Origin: Burkholderia sp. NRF60-BP8
GTDB taxonomy: Bacteria; Pseudomonadota; Gammaproteobacteria; Burkholderiales; Burkholderiaceae
Assembly: GCF_001522585.2 (NCBI RefSeq)
Contig: NZ_CP013373.1
Span: 2,232,001-2,296,000, forward strand
DNA length: 64,000 nucleotides
Direction of reading: 5' to 3'
Both the position numbers and the translations under genes were made by a program. The first letter of the stretch is position 1. Every line of letters starts with the position of its first letter. The notes beneath the pieces were generated by a model that saw only the letters and a list, made by a program, of their open reading frames with translations, was not told the DNA's origin and ran no database searches. Shown piece by piece: positions 28,009 through 39,410 of this stretch.

Positions 28009-28641
28009 TCATGCGGCCGAGAGCCCGAACGGTTCGAGCGCGCCGCGCCCCGCGCGGACGAGTTCGGGCGCATCGCCGGTCAGGTCGATCACCGTCGACG
28101 GTTCGCGCGGACACGCACCGCCGTCGATCACGAGGTCGACCTGTTTCTCGAGCCGCGTGCGGATTTCCTCGGGATCGTTCAGCGGTTCGTCGTCCGGCGA
28201 CAGGATCAGCGTCGTGCCGAGCAGCGGCTGGCCAAGCGACTCCAGCAGCGCGAGCGTGATCGCGTGATCGGGCACGCGCAACCCGATCGTCTTGCGCGAC
28301 GGGTGCGACAGCCGGCGCGGCACCTCCTTCGTCGCCTGCAGAATGAACACGTACGGGCCCGGCGTCACCGACTTGATCTGCCGGTACTGGCGGTTGTCGA
28401 CCATCGCGAAGTTGGCGAGCTCCGACAGGTCGCGCACGAGCAGCGACAGATGCTGCTTCTCGTCGAGGCCACGAATCCGGCGCACGCGCTCGACCGCATC
28501 CTTGTCGTCGAGATGGCACGCGAGCGCATAGCTCGAATCGGTCGGCATCGCGATCACGCCGCCCTTGCTGACGATCTCCACCGCCTGCTTGATCAGGCGC
28601 GGCTGCGGATTATCCGGATGAATCCTGAAGAACTGGGACAT
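28009..28641 (-). CDS. yciO: Sua5/YciO/YrdC/YwlC family protein (YciO type)
   Basis: A 210-residue protein of the Sua5/YrdC fold. The family binds threonine and ATP to make threonylcarbamoyl-AMP for the t6A modification of tRNA. Conserved segments are GGVIAMPTDSSYALACHL, RRIRGLDEKQHLSLLVRDL, GPYVFILQATKEVPRRL and IGLRVPDH. The sequence is closer to YciO than to YrdC/TsaC, and YciO proteins do not always replace TsaC, so the catalytic role is open. The ATG at 28641 starts MSQFFRIHPDNPQPRL. It lies 69 bases after the PHP gene on the same strand. Confidence 0.9.
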   Translation of the reverse strand: MSQFFRIHPDNPQPRLIKQAVEIVSKGGVIAMPTDSSYALACHLDDKDAVERVRRIRGLDEKQHLSLLVRDLSELANFAMVDNRQYRQIKSVTPGPYVFILQATKEVPRRLSHPSRKTIGLRVPDHAITLALLESLGQPLLGTTLILSPDDEPLNDPEEIRTRLEKQVDLVIDGGACPREPSTVIDLTGDAPELVRAGRGALEPFGLSAA

Positions 28642-28710
28642 GGGGACACGTAAAGAGGGAGAAGTCGGATGCGCATCGGCGGCAACGCGGGCGGCCGAAG
28701 CCGCCCGACG

Positions 28711-29550
28711 TCAGAGCCAGCGCTCCCAGACCGGCGTCAGGTCGGGCGGCAACGGCGGCAGGCCGCCGAGCTCGATGCGGCCCTCGCCCGGCGCGTGGAA
28801 GTCCGAGCCGCGCGACACCTCGAAACCGAAGCGGCGCGCGACGTCCGCGTATTCGCGGTACTGGTCGGGCGTGTGACTGCCCGTGACGACCTCGATCGCG
28901 CGACCGCCGAGATCGATGAACTCGCCGAAAAACGCGTCGAATTCGACCGGCGTATAGCGATAGCGGCCCGGATGCGCGACCACCGCTTCGCCGCCCGCCG
29001 CACGGATCCAGCCGACCGCGTCGGACAAGGACGCCCAGCGATGCGGGACGAAGCCGGGCTTGCCGTCGCCGAGCAGGCGGTCGAACACGTCGGTCGTCGA
29101 TTCGGCGTGGCCGTTCTCGACGAGAAAGCGCGCGAAGTGCGTGCGCGAGATCAGATCGGGATTCGATACGTATTTCAGCGCGCCTTCGTACGCGCCGGGT
29201 ATGCCGAGCGTCGCGAGCTGCTCCGCGATCGCCAGCGCGCGCGCCGCGCGGCCGTGCCGGGTGCGGTACAGGCCGTCGACCAGCGCCGGATGGGCGGGAT
29301 CAATATGCAGACCGACGATGTGCACGGTGCGCGAAGCCCACGTGACCGAAATCTCCACGCCGCTCAGATAGCGCATGCCGAGCGCTTCCGCCTCGCTGCG
29401 TGCCGCCGCCTGGCCGCCGATCTCGTCGTGGTCGGTCAGCGCCCACAGGGTCACGCCGCCCGCATGCGCGCGGCGCGCGACGTCGGCAGGCGACAGCAAC
29501 CCGTCGGAAACATTGGAATGGCAGTGGAGATCGGCGTTCATCGTCGGCAT
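28711..29550 (-). CDS. PHP-domain phosphoesterase (RNase AM / YciV type)
   Basis: A 279-residue PHP-domain hydrolase. Metal ligands are in DLHCHSNVSDG (His9, His11), LTDHDEIGG, SGVEIS and, at the end, GSDFHAPG. E. coli YciV (RnaAM) is a 3',5'-nucleotide phosphatase and 5'-to-3' exonuclease; related bacterial proteins split adenosine 3',5'-bisphosphate. The substrate is therefore inferred. The start may be the ATG at 29550 or, three codons later, at 29541; neither has a clear ribosome site. It is upstream of yciO, and E. coli also has yciV beside yciO, which supports the naming. Confidence 0.9.
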   Translation of the reverse strand: MPTMNADLHCHSNVSDGLLSPADVARRAHAGGVTLWALTDHDEIGGQAAARSEAEALGMRYLSGVEISVTWASRTVHIVGLHIDPAHPALVDGLYRTRHGRAARALAIAEQLATLGIPGAYEGALKYVSNPDLISRTHFARFLVENGHAESTTDVFDRLLGDGKPGFVPHRWASLSDAVGWIRAAGGEAVVAHPGRYRYTPVEFDAFFGEFIDLGGRAIEVVTGSHTPDQYREYADVARRFGFEVSRGSDFHAPGEGRIELGGLPPLPPDLTPVWERWL

Positions 29551-29623
29551 GGCAGGTAAGGCCTCATTCTACTGCAACGCGGCAATTGCGCCGCCCGCCT
29601 GCCGTGCCGGCGCCGCCACGCGC

Positions 29624-30514
29624 CTACGCGCAGAACGCCTCGATCAGCGACGCGATCTGCTCGGGCTGGTCGTGATGCACCATGTGGCCGGCATCCTCGA
29701 CGAGCTTCTCGCGCCAGTCGGGGAACGCGTCGAAGCGCGCCTTGAATTCGGGCAGCGGGATGTCGCCGGCGAGGTGCGCGAGCGTCGGCGAATTGACGGC
29801 CTCGACGTGCAGCACCTTCGCGCGCACCTGCTTCCAGATGGCCATCACTTCGTCGAGCCGGTACAACAGCGGGCCCGGCATCTTGTGCGCCGGGTCGGCC
29901 AGCAGGTGGTAAAGGCCGTCGTCGCCGCGTTTCGACCAGTGCGCGGCGAGAAACGCGGCGCGGCGCGGGTCGAGCCGCGGATTGGTCTTGATCAGGCGCG
30001 CCGCCACGTCGTCGAGGGACGCGTACGGCCGCAGCGCGGGCGGCTCGCGCAGCTCGTCGAGCCAGCCGCGCAGCCGGCGCGGCGCCTGTTCGGCGTGGGC
30101 CGGCGCAAGCCCGAACCCCTCGAGGTCGACCACGCGCCGCACCCGTTCCGGCCGCGCGCCGGCATACAGACACACGACGTTCGCGCCCATGCTGTGTCCG
30201 ACCAGATTGACCTCGCCGGTCGGCGCATAGCGGTCGACGAGCGCATCGAGATCGCCCAGGTACTCGTGGAACCAGTAATGGCCGCCGCCCTGCCGCGCGA
30301 CCGGCCAGTCGGACAGCCCGAAGCCGCGCGCGTCGGGCGCGATCACCTGCCAGTCGCCCGCGAGCGCGTCGACGACGAACTGGAACGACGCCGCGACGTC
30401 CATCCAGCCGTGCAGCATGAACAGCGTCGGCGCATCGGGCCGGCCCCAGCGCCGCACATGCAGCTGGACGCCGCGCACCGTGACGAAATCGGAAACAGAA
30501 CTCGAGGCACTCAT
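29624..30514 (-). CDS. alpha/beta-fold hydrolase
   Basis: A 296-residue alpha/beta hydrolase of ordinary length. Oxyanion-hole HGW follows strand 3 (residues 35-37), the nucleophile elbow is GHSMG with Ser108, and the catalytic His is in DAGHMVHHDQPEQ near the end. PDARGFGLSDWP is the usual strand-4 segment. No signal peptide; probably cytoplasmic. Substrate unknown; family members include esterases, lactonases and epoxide hydrolases. I chose the ATG at 30514 over an in-frame TTG four codons upstream. A minus-strand TATAAT (30544-30549) lies just upstream, but no good -35 accompanies it. Confidence 0.87.
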   Translation of the reverse strand: MSASSSVSDFVTVRGVQLHVRRWGRPDAPTLFMLHGWMDVAASFQFVVDALAGDWQVIAPDARGFGLSDWPVARQGGGHYWFHEYLGDLDALVDRYAPTGEVNLVGHSMGANVVCLYAGARPERVRRVVDLEGFGLAPAHAEQAPRRLRGWLDELREPPALRPYASLDDVAARLIKTNPRLDPRRAAFLAAHWSKRGDDGLYHLLADPAHKMPGPLLYRLDEVMAIWKQVRAKVLHVEAVNSPTLAHLAGDIPLPEFKARFDAFPDWREKLVEDAGHMVHHDQPEQIASLIEAFCA

Positions 30515-30694
30515 CGCAGCCGCCAAAAAAGAATGGTCGTTCGATTATAGCGGCGACAGTCCGGTTCCGGCGGCCGGCAATCGAAGTACTGCTCTAGCGG
30601 CAAGGTCGTCCCGGGGCTCGCCGGCAGCATGCCGTCGATCGGCCGTGCGAGCCGGCCGGCAGCCACCAAGGACGCACCCGAACGCGTGGTCCGG

Positions 30695-31552
30695 CTAAGG
30701 CGCGGGACGTCCGTCCGCCGCGTCCTGCTCGGCCAGTTCGTCGAGTTCGGCTTGCTCGAAGCCCGCGTCGCGTCGCGCATCGAAATTGAACGGGCCGCGC
30801 AGCCGCGGCGCGTGGTATTGCTCGGCGAGCTGCCGATAAGTCGGTACGGGATCGCGGCCGGCTGCGTCGCACAAATGGCGGAACCAGCGGTTGCCGATCG
30901 CGACGTGGCCGATTTCGTCGCGCAGGATCACGTCCAGGATCGCGGCCGACGCATCGTCGCCCGCCTGCACGAGCCGCGCGCGGATCGGCGGCGACGCATC
31001 GAGCCCGCGGGCCTCAAGCGTGCGCGGCACGAGCGCCATGCGCGCCAGCACATCGTCCTTGGTCCGCTCGCACATCTCCCACAGCCCGTTGTGCGCGGGA
31101 AAATCGCCGTATGCGTGTCCGAATGCCGCGAGCCGGTCGGACAGCAGCGTGAAATGGTAGGCCTCCTCGGCCGCGACCTTCAGCCAGTCCGCATAGAACG
31201 CGTCCGGCAGGCCCGCGAAGCGCCAGACCGCATCGAGCGCCAGGTTGATCGCGTTGAACTCGATATGGGCGAGCGCGTGCAGCAGCACGGCGCGCCCTTC
31301 CGGTGACCGCATGCTGCGCCGCTCGAGCTGGCGCGGCTCGACGAGCGGCGGCCGCGCCGGGCGGCCGGGCAGACCGGCCGGTTCGCGCAGTCGAAGCGAC
31401 GGGGCGATCGCGGCCTGCCCGGCCCGCAGCGCATCGTGCAGCGCGCGCACCTGCGCGGCCTTGGCCGCCGGCTCGGCGACACACAGCGCATCGAGCGCCG
31501 CGCTGCGCACGCAGGCCGGCACCTGGCCGAAAGAAGAAGACACGATGCTCAT
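30695..31552 (-). CDS. ferritin-like DUF455 protein
   Basis: A 285-residue protein of the DUF455 family with a ferritin-like helical bundle. Candidate di-iron ligands are in ALAHIEFNAINLALD, AEEAYHFTLLSDRL and DEIGHVAIGNRWF, which give the EXXH-type pattern expected for carboxylate-bridged iron. Related proteins are found near tRNA-modifying or oxygenase genes, but no function is established. The ATG at 31552 begins MSIVSSSFGQVPACVR; the frame is open 41 codons further, in what looks like the divergent promoter region. It is divergent from the carbonic anhydrase gene and ends 168 bases before the hydrolase gene. Confidence 0.83.
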   Translation of the reverse strand: MSIVSSSFGQVPACVRSAALDALCVAEPAAKAAQVRALHDALRAGQAAIAPSLRLREPAGLPGRPARPPLVEPRQLERRSMRSPEGRAVLLHALAHIEFNAINLALDAVWRFAGLPDAFYADWLKVAAEEAYHFTLLSDRLAAFGHAYGDFPAHNGLWEMCERTKDDVLARMALVPRTLEARGLDASPPIRARLVQAGDDASAAILDVILRDEIGHVAIGNRWFRHLCDAAGRDPVPTYRQLAEQYHAPRLRGPFNFDARRDAGFEQAELDELAEQDAADGRPAP

Positions 31553-31695
31553 AAACAGGGACACCTTGCGTACGCGTCGCGGGAGCACAGGCACGCGACG
31601 GTTTACAATATGCGTTTGTTCCGCGGCGCCACGCGCCGGGCAAACCGGACGCGCCATTCTACCGGCGCCCATCATCGAAGAGACAAGGAGACTCC

Positions 31696-32220
31696 GTGAC
31701 GATCTACAAGCTGGGCGAGACGGCCCCGACGATCCACGAAAGCGTATTCGTCGCCGATACGGCGGCCATCATCGGCAAGGTCGTGCTCGAGGAAAACGCG
31801 AGCGTGTGGTTCGGCGCGACGATTCGCGGCGACAACGAGCCGATTACGGTCGGCGCCGGCAGCAACGTCCAGGAAGGCGCGGTCCTGCATACCGACCCGG
31901 GCTTTCCGCTGACGATTGCCGAGAACGTGACGATCGGGCACCAGGCCATGCTGCACGGCTGCACGATCGGCGAAGGTTCGCTGATCGGGATTCAGGCGGT
32001 GGTCTTGAATGGAGCGGTCATCGGCCGCAACTGTCTGGTCGGTGCCGGCGCGGTCGTGACGGAAGGCAAGACGTTCCCGGACAACTCGCTGATTCTCGGC
32101 GCACCGGCGAAAGTCGTGCGCGAGCTGTCGGCCGAAGACGTCGCGCGGCTGCGCGCGAACGCGAAGACGTATGTCGAGCGACGCGCGCATTTCAAGGAGC
32201 AACTCGTGCGGATCGGGTGA
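31696..32220 (+). CDS. gamma carbonic anhydrase family protein
   Basis: A 174-residue left-handed beta-helix protein of the gamma carbonic anhydrase family (YrdA/PaaY-like). Hexapeptide repeats run through most of the length. Zinc ligands fit GAVLHTD, IGHQAMLHGC, and the substrate-side residues RGDNEPI and Q in NVQEG also match. The start is a GTG at 31696, with AAGGAG at 31685-31690 placing the ribosome well; there is no ATG in range. CO2 hydration is possible but many YrdA proteins show none. hslO follows after 25 bases and is probably co-transcribed. A TACAAT at 31604-31609 may be the -10. Confidence 0.9.
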   Translation: MTIYKLGETAPTIHESVFVADTAAIIGKVVLEENASVWFGATIRGDNEPITVGAGSNVQEGAVLHTDPGFPLTIAENVTIGHQAMLHGCTIGEGSLIGIQAVVLNGAVIGRNCLVGAGAVVTEGKTFPDNSLILGAPAKVVRELSAEDVARLRANAKTYVERRAHFKEQLVRIG

Positions 32221-32245
32221 TTCGCACGGATTTCAAGGAAGAAGA

Positions 32246-33196
32246 GTGAGCGACCAGTTACAGAAATTCATGTTCAATGCGGCGCCCGTGCGCGGCGAGA
32301 TCGTTTCGCTGCGCAACACGTGGCAGGAAGTACTCGCCCGCCGCGACTACCCTGCCCCCGTGCGCACGGTGCTCGGCGAGATGATGGCCGCGTGCGCGCT
32401 GCTGTCCGCGAACCTGAAATTTCACGGCACCCTGATCATGCAGATCTTCGGCGACGGGCCGGTCCAGATGCTGGTCGTCCAGTGCGGGTCCGATCTGTCG
32501 ATGCGGGCCACCGCGAAGTTCTCGGGCGACGCCGCGCAGACGATCGGCGACGACACGCGTTTCGCGGCGCTCGTCAACGCGAGCGGCCACGGCCGCTGCG
32601 TGATCACGCTCGATCCGGCCGACAAACTGCCCGGCCAGCAGCCGTACCAGGGCATCGTGCCGCTGAACGGCGTCGACGGCCCGCTCGAATCGGTGTCGCA
32701 AGTACTCGAGCACTACATGCATCACTCGGAGCAGCTCGACACGCGGCTGTGGCTCGCCGCCGATCGCGACCGCGCGGTCGGCATGCTGCTGCAGAAGCTG
32801 CCGGGCGACGGCGGCATCGTGCCGCGCAACGCCGAAACCGATATCGACACGTGGGAGCGCGTGTGCACGCTCGGCGGCACGCTGTCCGCGAAGGAACTGC
32901 TCGAGGTCGAACCGGAAGTGGTGTTCCGCCGGCTGTTCTGGCAGGAAAACGTGCAGCACTTCGAACCGGCCGGCACGCGCTTCCAGTGTTCGTGCTCGCG
33001 CGAGAAGGTCGGCGCGATGCTGCGCATGCTCGGTCGCGAAGAAGTCGACAGCGTAATCGTCGAGCGCGGCCACGTCGAGATCCACTGCGAGTTCTGCAAC
33101 CAGCGCTACGAGTTCGATCCGGTCGACGTCGCGCAGTTGTTCGCGGCGCCCGGCGTCGAAACCGGCATCGCACCCGCGACCGACCAGCGTCACTGA
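32246..33196 (+). CDS. hslO: redox-regulated chaperone Hsp33
   Basis: Hsp33 is a cytoplasmic holdase switched on by oxidation. The 316-residue protein has the N-terminal substrate-binding domain (FMFNAAPVRGEIVSL, ALLSANLKFHGTLIMQIFGDGPVQ) and the C-terminal zinc switch, with cysteines in CSC (FQCSCSREKV) and CEFC, spaced as in the family. Nine or so further residues link the domains. The start is a GTG at 32246, following AAGGAAG; an upstream frame extension overlaps the previous gene and is not family-like. It is in an apparent two-gene operon with the carbonic anhydrase. Confidence 0.95.
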   Translation: MSDQLQKFMFNAAPVRGEIVSLRNTWQEVLARRDYPAPVRTVLGEMMAACALLSANLKFHGTLIMQIFGDGPVQMLVVQCGSDLSMRATAKFSGDAAQTIGDDTRFAALVNASGHGRCVITLDPADKLPGQQPYQGIVPLNGVDGPLESVSQVLEHYMHHSEQLDTRLWLAADRDRAVGMLLQKLPGDGGIVPRNAETDIDTWERVCTLGGTLSAKELLEVEPEVVFRRLFWQENVQHFEPAGTRFQCSCSREKVGAMLRMLGREEVDSVIVERGHVEIHCEFCNQRYEFDPVDVAQLFAAPGVETGIAPATDQRH

Positions 33197-33333
33197 GCCG
33201 CGCGCCCGTGCCCGCCACCGGCGCGGCACGGGCGCATAATGACGCACGAGCGCCGCATGCGCGGCTCCGGCGCCGGAGGCCCGGCCTTCGGTGCCAGCCG
33301 CTTTCCACGGTCGGCGCGCCGCAGGAGAAACAC

Positions 33334-33699
33334 ATGAATCGCCCCCGCCCCTTTGGCACCCTCCGCAGCATCGTCGTGGCGAGTACGACCGCCGGCACGC
33401 TCGCGCTTGCCGGCTGCGCGATGCCGCCGCCGAGTTCCACGATCCTGAGCCGCCTGCCCGAACCGAGCGCGTCGGGTGGCCAGCCGCCGGTGCTGTCGAG
33501 CGCCGAACGCAAGCGTTATGACGAGATCGACCAGCAGGTCCTGCGCGAGCAGAACAGCGCGATGGCGGCCGAAGCGGCCGCACGCGCGTGGGCCTATTAC
33601 TCGCCGCCGCCCGTGACGGTCTACGGCGGATACTACGGCGGTTGGGGCAATCGCTGGGGCACGGGCATCGGCTACGGCTATCCGGGCTGGTGGTGGTGA
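33334..33699 (+). CDS. small lipoprotein with Gly/Tyr/Trp-rich C-terminus
   Basis: A 121-residue lipoprotein precursor: hydrophobic signal with lipobox ALAGC ending at Cys28. The mature part has a short charged helix (SSAERKRYDEIDQQVLREQNSAMAAEAA) and then an aromatic, glycine-rich tail, PVTVYGGYYGGWGNRWG through to PGWWW. Such tails are common in surface or outer-membrane-associated small lipoproteins of unknown role. The ATG at 33334 has GGAG seven bases before it. The gene follows hslO at 137 bases and ends at a strong shared terminator. I do not recognise a named family. Confidence 0.82.
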   Translation: MNRPRPFGTLRSIVVASTTAGTLALAGCAMPPPSSTILSRLPEPSASGGQPPVLSSAERKRYDEIDQQVLREQNSAMAAEAAARAWAYYSPPPVTVYGGYYGGWGNRWGTGIGYGYPGWWW

Positions 33700-33735
33700 G
33701 CTCGCATCGCCGGCCGATTGACGACTGGCAGGAAA

Positions 33736-33767
33736 TAAAAAAGCGCGGCATTTCCCGCGCTTTTTCA
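33736..33767. terminator. bidirectional intrinsic terminator
   Basis: AAAAAAGCGCGG, a 6-base loop and CCGCGCTTTTT form a stem with A/T tails at both ends. It sits between the 3' ends of the convergent lipoprotein gene (plus) and ftsB (minus) and can serve both. Confidence 0.9.
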
Positions 33768-33787
33768 ATGCATTCGACGTATCGCGC

Positions 33788-34213
33788 TCAGTGATGCGCC
33801 GCCTTGCCCTTGTCGCCGCCATGATGGCGCGACGGCTTCGCGATCGACTGCGGATTCGGCACGACCCGCACAGGCGCCGCGGAGACGGCGCCGCGCGTCG
33901 ACGTATTCGACGGCGTGTTGTTCGGCGGCCCCGCAGGCGCATTCGGCGACACGAACTGCACGAATACTTCGCCATCCTTCACCATGCCCATCTCGTAGCG
34001 CGCACGCTCCTCGATCGCCGCGGTGCCGCTCTGCAGATCCTGCACTTCGCCGGCGGTGCGCTCGTTGCGCAGCTTCTCGTCCGCGTTCTTCTGGAGCTGG
34101 TCGTCGAGCTGCTGACGCAATTCGTGCACCCGCAGCCAGCCGCCGTGTCCCCACCATAGGGGGTACTGAATGAGCGCCAGCAAGGCAATCAGGACGACAG
34201 TGACAAGCCGCAT
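33788..34213 (-). CDS. ftsB: cell division protein FtsB (septum formation initiator)
   Basis: FtsB links FtsQ and FtsL in the divisome. The 141-residue protein has a short cytoplasmic N-terminus, one membrane segment (about residues 3-20, including IALLALIQYPLWWG), then a periplasmic coiled coil (about 28-70, ELRQQLDDQLQKNADEKLRNE) and the conserved ERARYEMGMVKDGEVFVQ. It is longer than E. coli FtsB (103) owing to a Pro/Ala/His-rich tail ending HHGGDKGKAAHH. It is the last gene of the pyrG-kdsA-eno-ftsB run, the same order as eno-ftsB in E. coli. Confidence 0.93.
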   Translation of the reverse strand: MRLVTVVLIALLALIQYPLWWGHGGWLRVHELRQQLDDQLQKNADEKLRNERTAGEVQDLQSGTAAIEERARYEMGMVKDGEVFVQFVSPNAPAGPPNNTPSNTSTRGAVSAAPVRVVPNPQSIAKPSRHHGGDKGKAAHH

Positions 34214-34230
34214 GTAAGAGACGCAGATAT

Positions 34231-34268
34231 AAGAAGCGCCGCTCCGCGCACAGGCACAGAGCGGCGTC
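34231..34268 (-). terminator. possible terminator or attenuator between eno and ftsB
   Basis: On the minus strand an 8-bp stem (CGCCGCTC / GAGCGGCG, 34237-34244 and 34259-34266) with a 14-base loop is followed by CTTCTT. The T-run is weak, so readthrough to ftsB is expected. Confidence 0.4.
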
Positions 34269-34294
34269 GAGATGACGAACCCGATAGTAGCGCG

Positions 34295-35608
<1,314 letters not shown>

Positions 35609-35684
35609 TCAAACTGCGACGGCGGGCGCGCCGGAACCGCTTTCGCTACAGACGCGCAAAGCCGTCGCAAGGTTCATTCGATCT

Positions 35685-38245
<2,561 letters not shown>

Positions 38246-38374
38246 TCAGCAATTGACGCGATGATCGCGCCCTTTCGTGCCGACCCGCGCCAACCGTGCG
38301 CGACGGCGCGAACCGGCCGGCCCGCCGGCGCCGCGCGCATGCGCCGGCGGGCGTTCCGTCCGCCGGACCAAGCG

Positions 38375-39220
38375 TCAGGCGCGCCTCGCGATCGGCGCGC
38401 CGGCCTGCGAAGCGCAACCCTCTTCCGCCTTCAGCGAATTCAGCATCCGCTGCAATGCGCGGGCGGTCTCGATCGGCCGCTCCATCGGGAACAGGTGGCT
38501 CCCTTCGATCCATTCGATGCGCCCGCGCGTCGCGCGGCGCGTCGCGTCGAGCCCGACCTGCCGGACCTCGCGCGAGCGCGTGCCGGCGAGAAAGCCGAGC
38601 GGCACCGGCGCGCCGTGCGCGAGCCGCGGGCCGAGCGTGTGCGGCAGCGTCCTGTAGATCAGGTACTCGACCTGACGGTCGAACGCCAGCGCGCGTTCGC
38701 CGTCGGCGCCGGCCTGCGGGATCCCGTGGTCGATATAGTCGGCGAGCATCCGTTCGTCCCAGCGCGCGAACGCGGGCTTCTCCCGAAAGTGCCGCCAGAC
38801 TTCGTCGCGGCTCGTCCAGCGCGTGCGCCGGTTGCGCGTGGCCGCGGCCGGCGACAGCCGCTCGTCGAGCCCCGCCCACTGGCTCGCGCGCAGCGCGCCG
38901 GCACGCCAGCCCGCGATGATCGGCGAATCGATCATCACGACGCCGCGCACCCACTGCGGCTTCTTCAGCGCGGCCATCAACGACAGGTAGCCGCCGAGCG
39001 AATGGCCGACGAGCCAGACCGGGCGCTCGTAGCGGCTGCCGATGTCGTCGAGCAGTTGCTCGACGAGATGCGGCCAGTCGCGCGTCACGGGGTAGCGGCG
39101 GTCGTGACCGATCCGTTCGATGTAGCGCAACTCGTAGTCGTCGGCCAGTTCGGCGAAGATCGTCCGGTATGTCGACGCCGGGAAGCCGTTCGCATGCGAG
39201 AAGTGGAGGATGTCCTTCAA
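38375..39220 (-). CDS. alpha/beta-fold hydrolase
   Basis: A 281-residue alpha/beta hydrolase. It starts with strand 1, DILHFSHANGFPASTY, which includes the oxyanion HANG, and has the nucleophile elbow GHSLGG with Ser74. The catalytic His is in EGSHLFPMERP. PVWLVGHSLGGYLSLMAALK is the standard strand-5/helix-C unit. The start seems to be a TTG at 39220, with AAGGAG about ten bases upstream; no in-frame ATG gives a complete first strand. The substrate is unknown. It lies downstream of the hairpin-repeat region and comEC on the same strand. Confidence 0.85.
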   Translation of the reverse strand: MKDILHFSHANGFPASTYRTIFAELADDYELRYIERIGHDRRYPVTRDWPHLVEQLLDDIGSRYERPVWLVGHSLGGYLSLMAALKKPQWVRGVVMIDSPIIAGWRAGALRASQWAGLDERLSPAAATRNRRTRWTSRDEVWRHFREKPAFARWDERMLADYIDHGIPQAGADGERALAFDRQVEYLIYRTLPHTLGPRLAHGAPVPLGFLAGTRSREVRQVGLDATRRATRGRIEWIEGSHLFPMERPIETARALQRMLNSLKAEEGCASQAGAPIARRA

Positions 39221-39240
39221 ATGCCGATGTCTCCTTTGTC

Positions 39241-39387
39241 GACGGGAGCGGGTGCTTCGGCACGCGCTCCCGTCCCATGCTTCGCGATCGACGGAAGCGG
39301 GCGCTTCGGCGCTTGCGCCGATCCCGTGCTTCGTATTCTGTCGGAACCGTGCTTCGGCACGCTACGCCGGCCCCGCGCCTTCCGTCC
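39241..39387. repeat. three imperfect 49-50 bp tandem repeats, each with a hairpin
   Basis: Copies start at 39241, 39290 and 39340. Each opens with GACGG or GTCGG and contains GCTTCGG: copy 1 has GTGC-TTCG-GCAC, copy 2 GCGC-TTCG-GCGC, copy 3 CGTGC-TTCG-GCACG. In copy 1 the inner stem is extended by a perfect 10-bp outer stem (GACGGGAGCG / CGCTCCCGTC, 39241-39274) with one mismatch. Read on the plus strand the loop is the ultrastable cUUCGg; on the minus strand, where both neighbours are transcribed, it is CGAA. It lies between the comEC 3' end and the hydrolase start. Confidence 0.75.
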
Positions 39388-39410
39388 GGACAAGCCGGCC
39401 TTCTCCGCGC

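Noticed and set aside
39241..39387. CRISPR array
   Set aside because: The units are contiguous imperfect repeats with no unique spacers and there are no cas genes.
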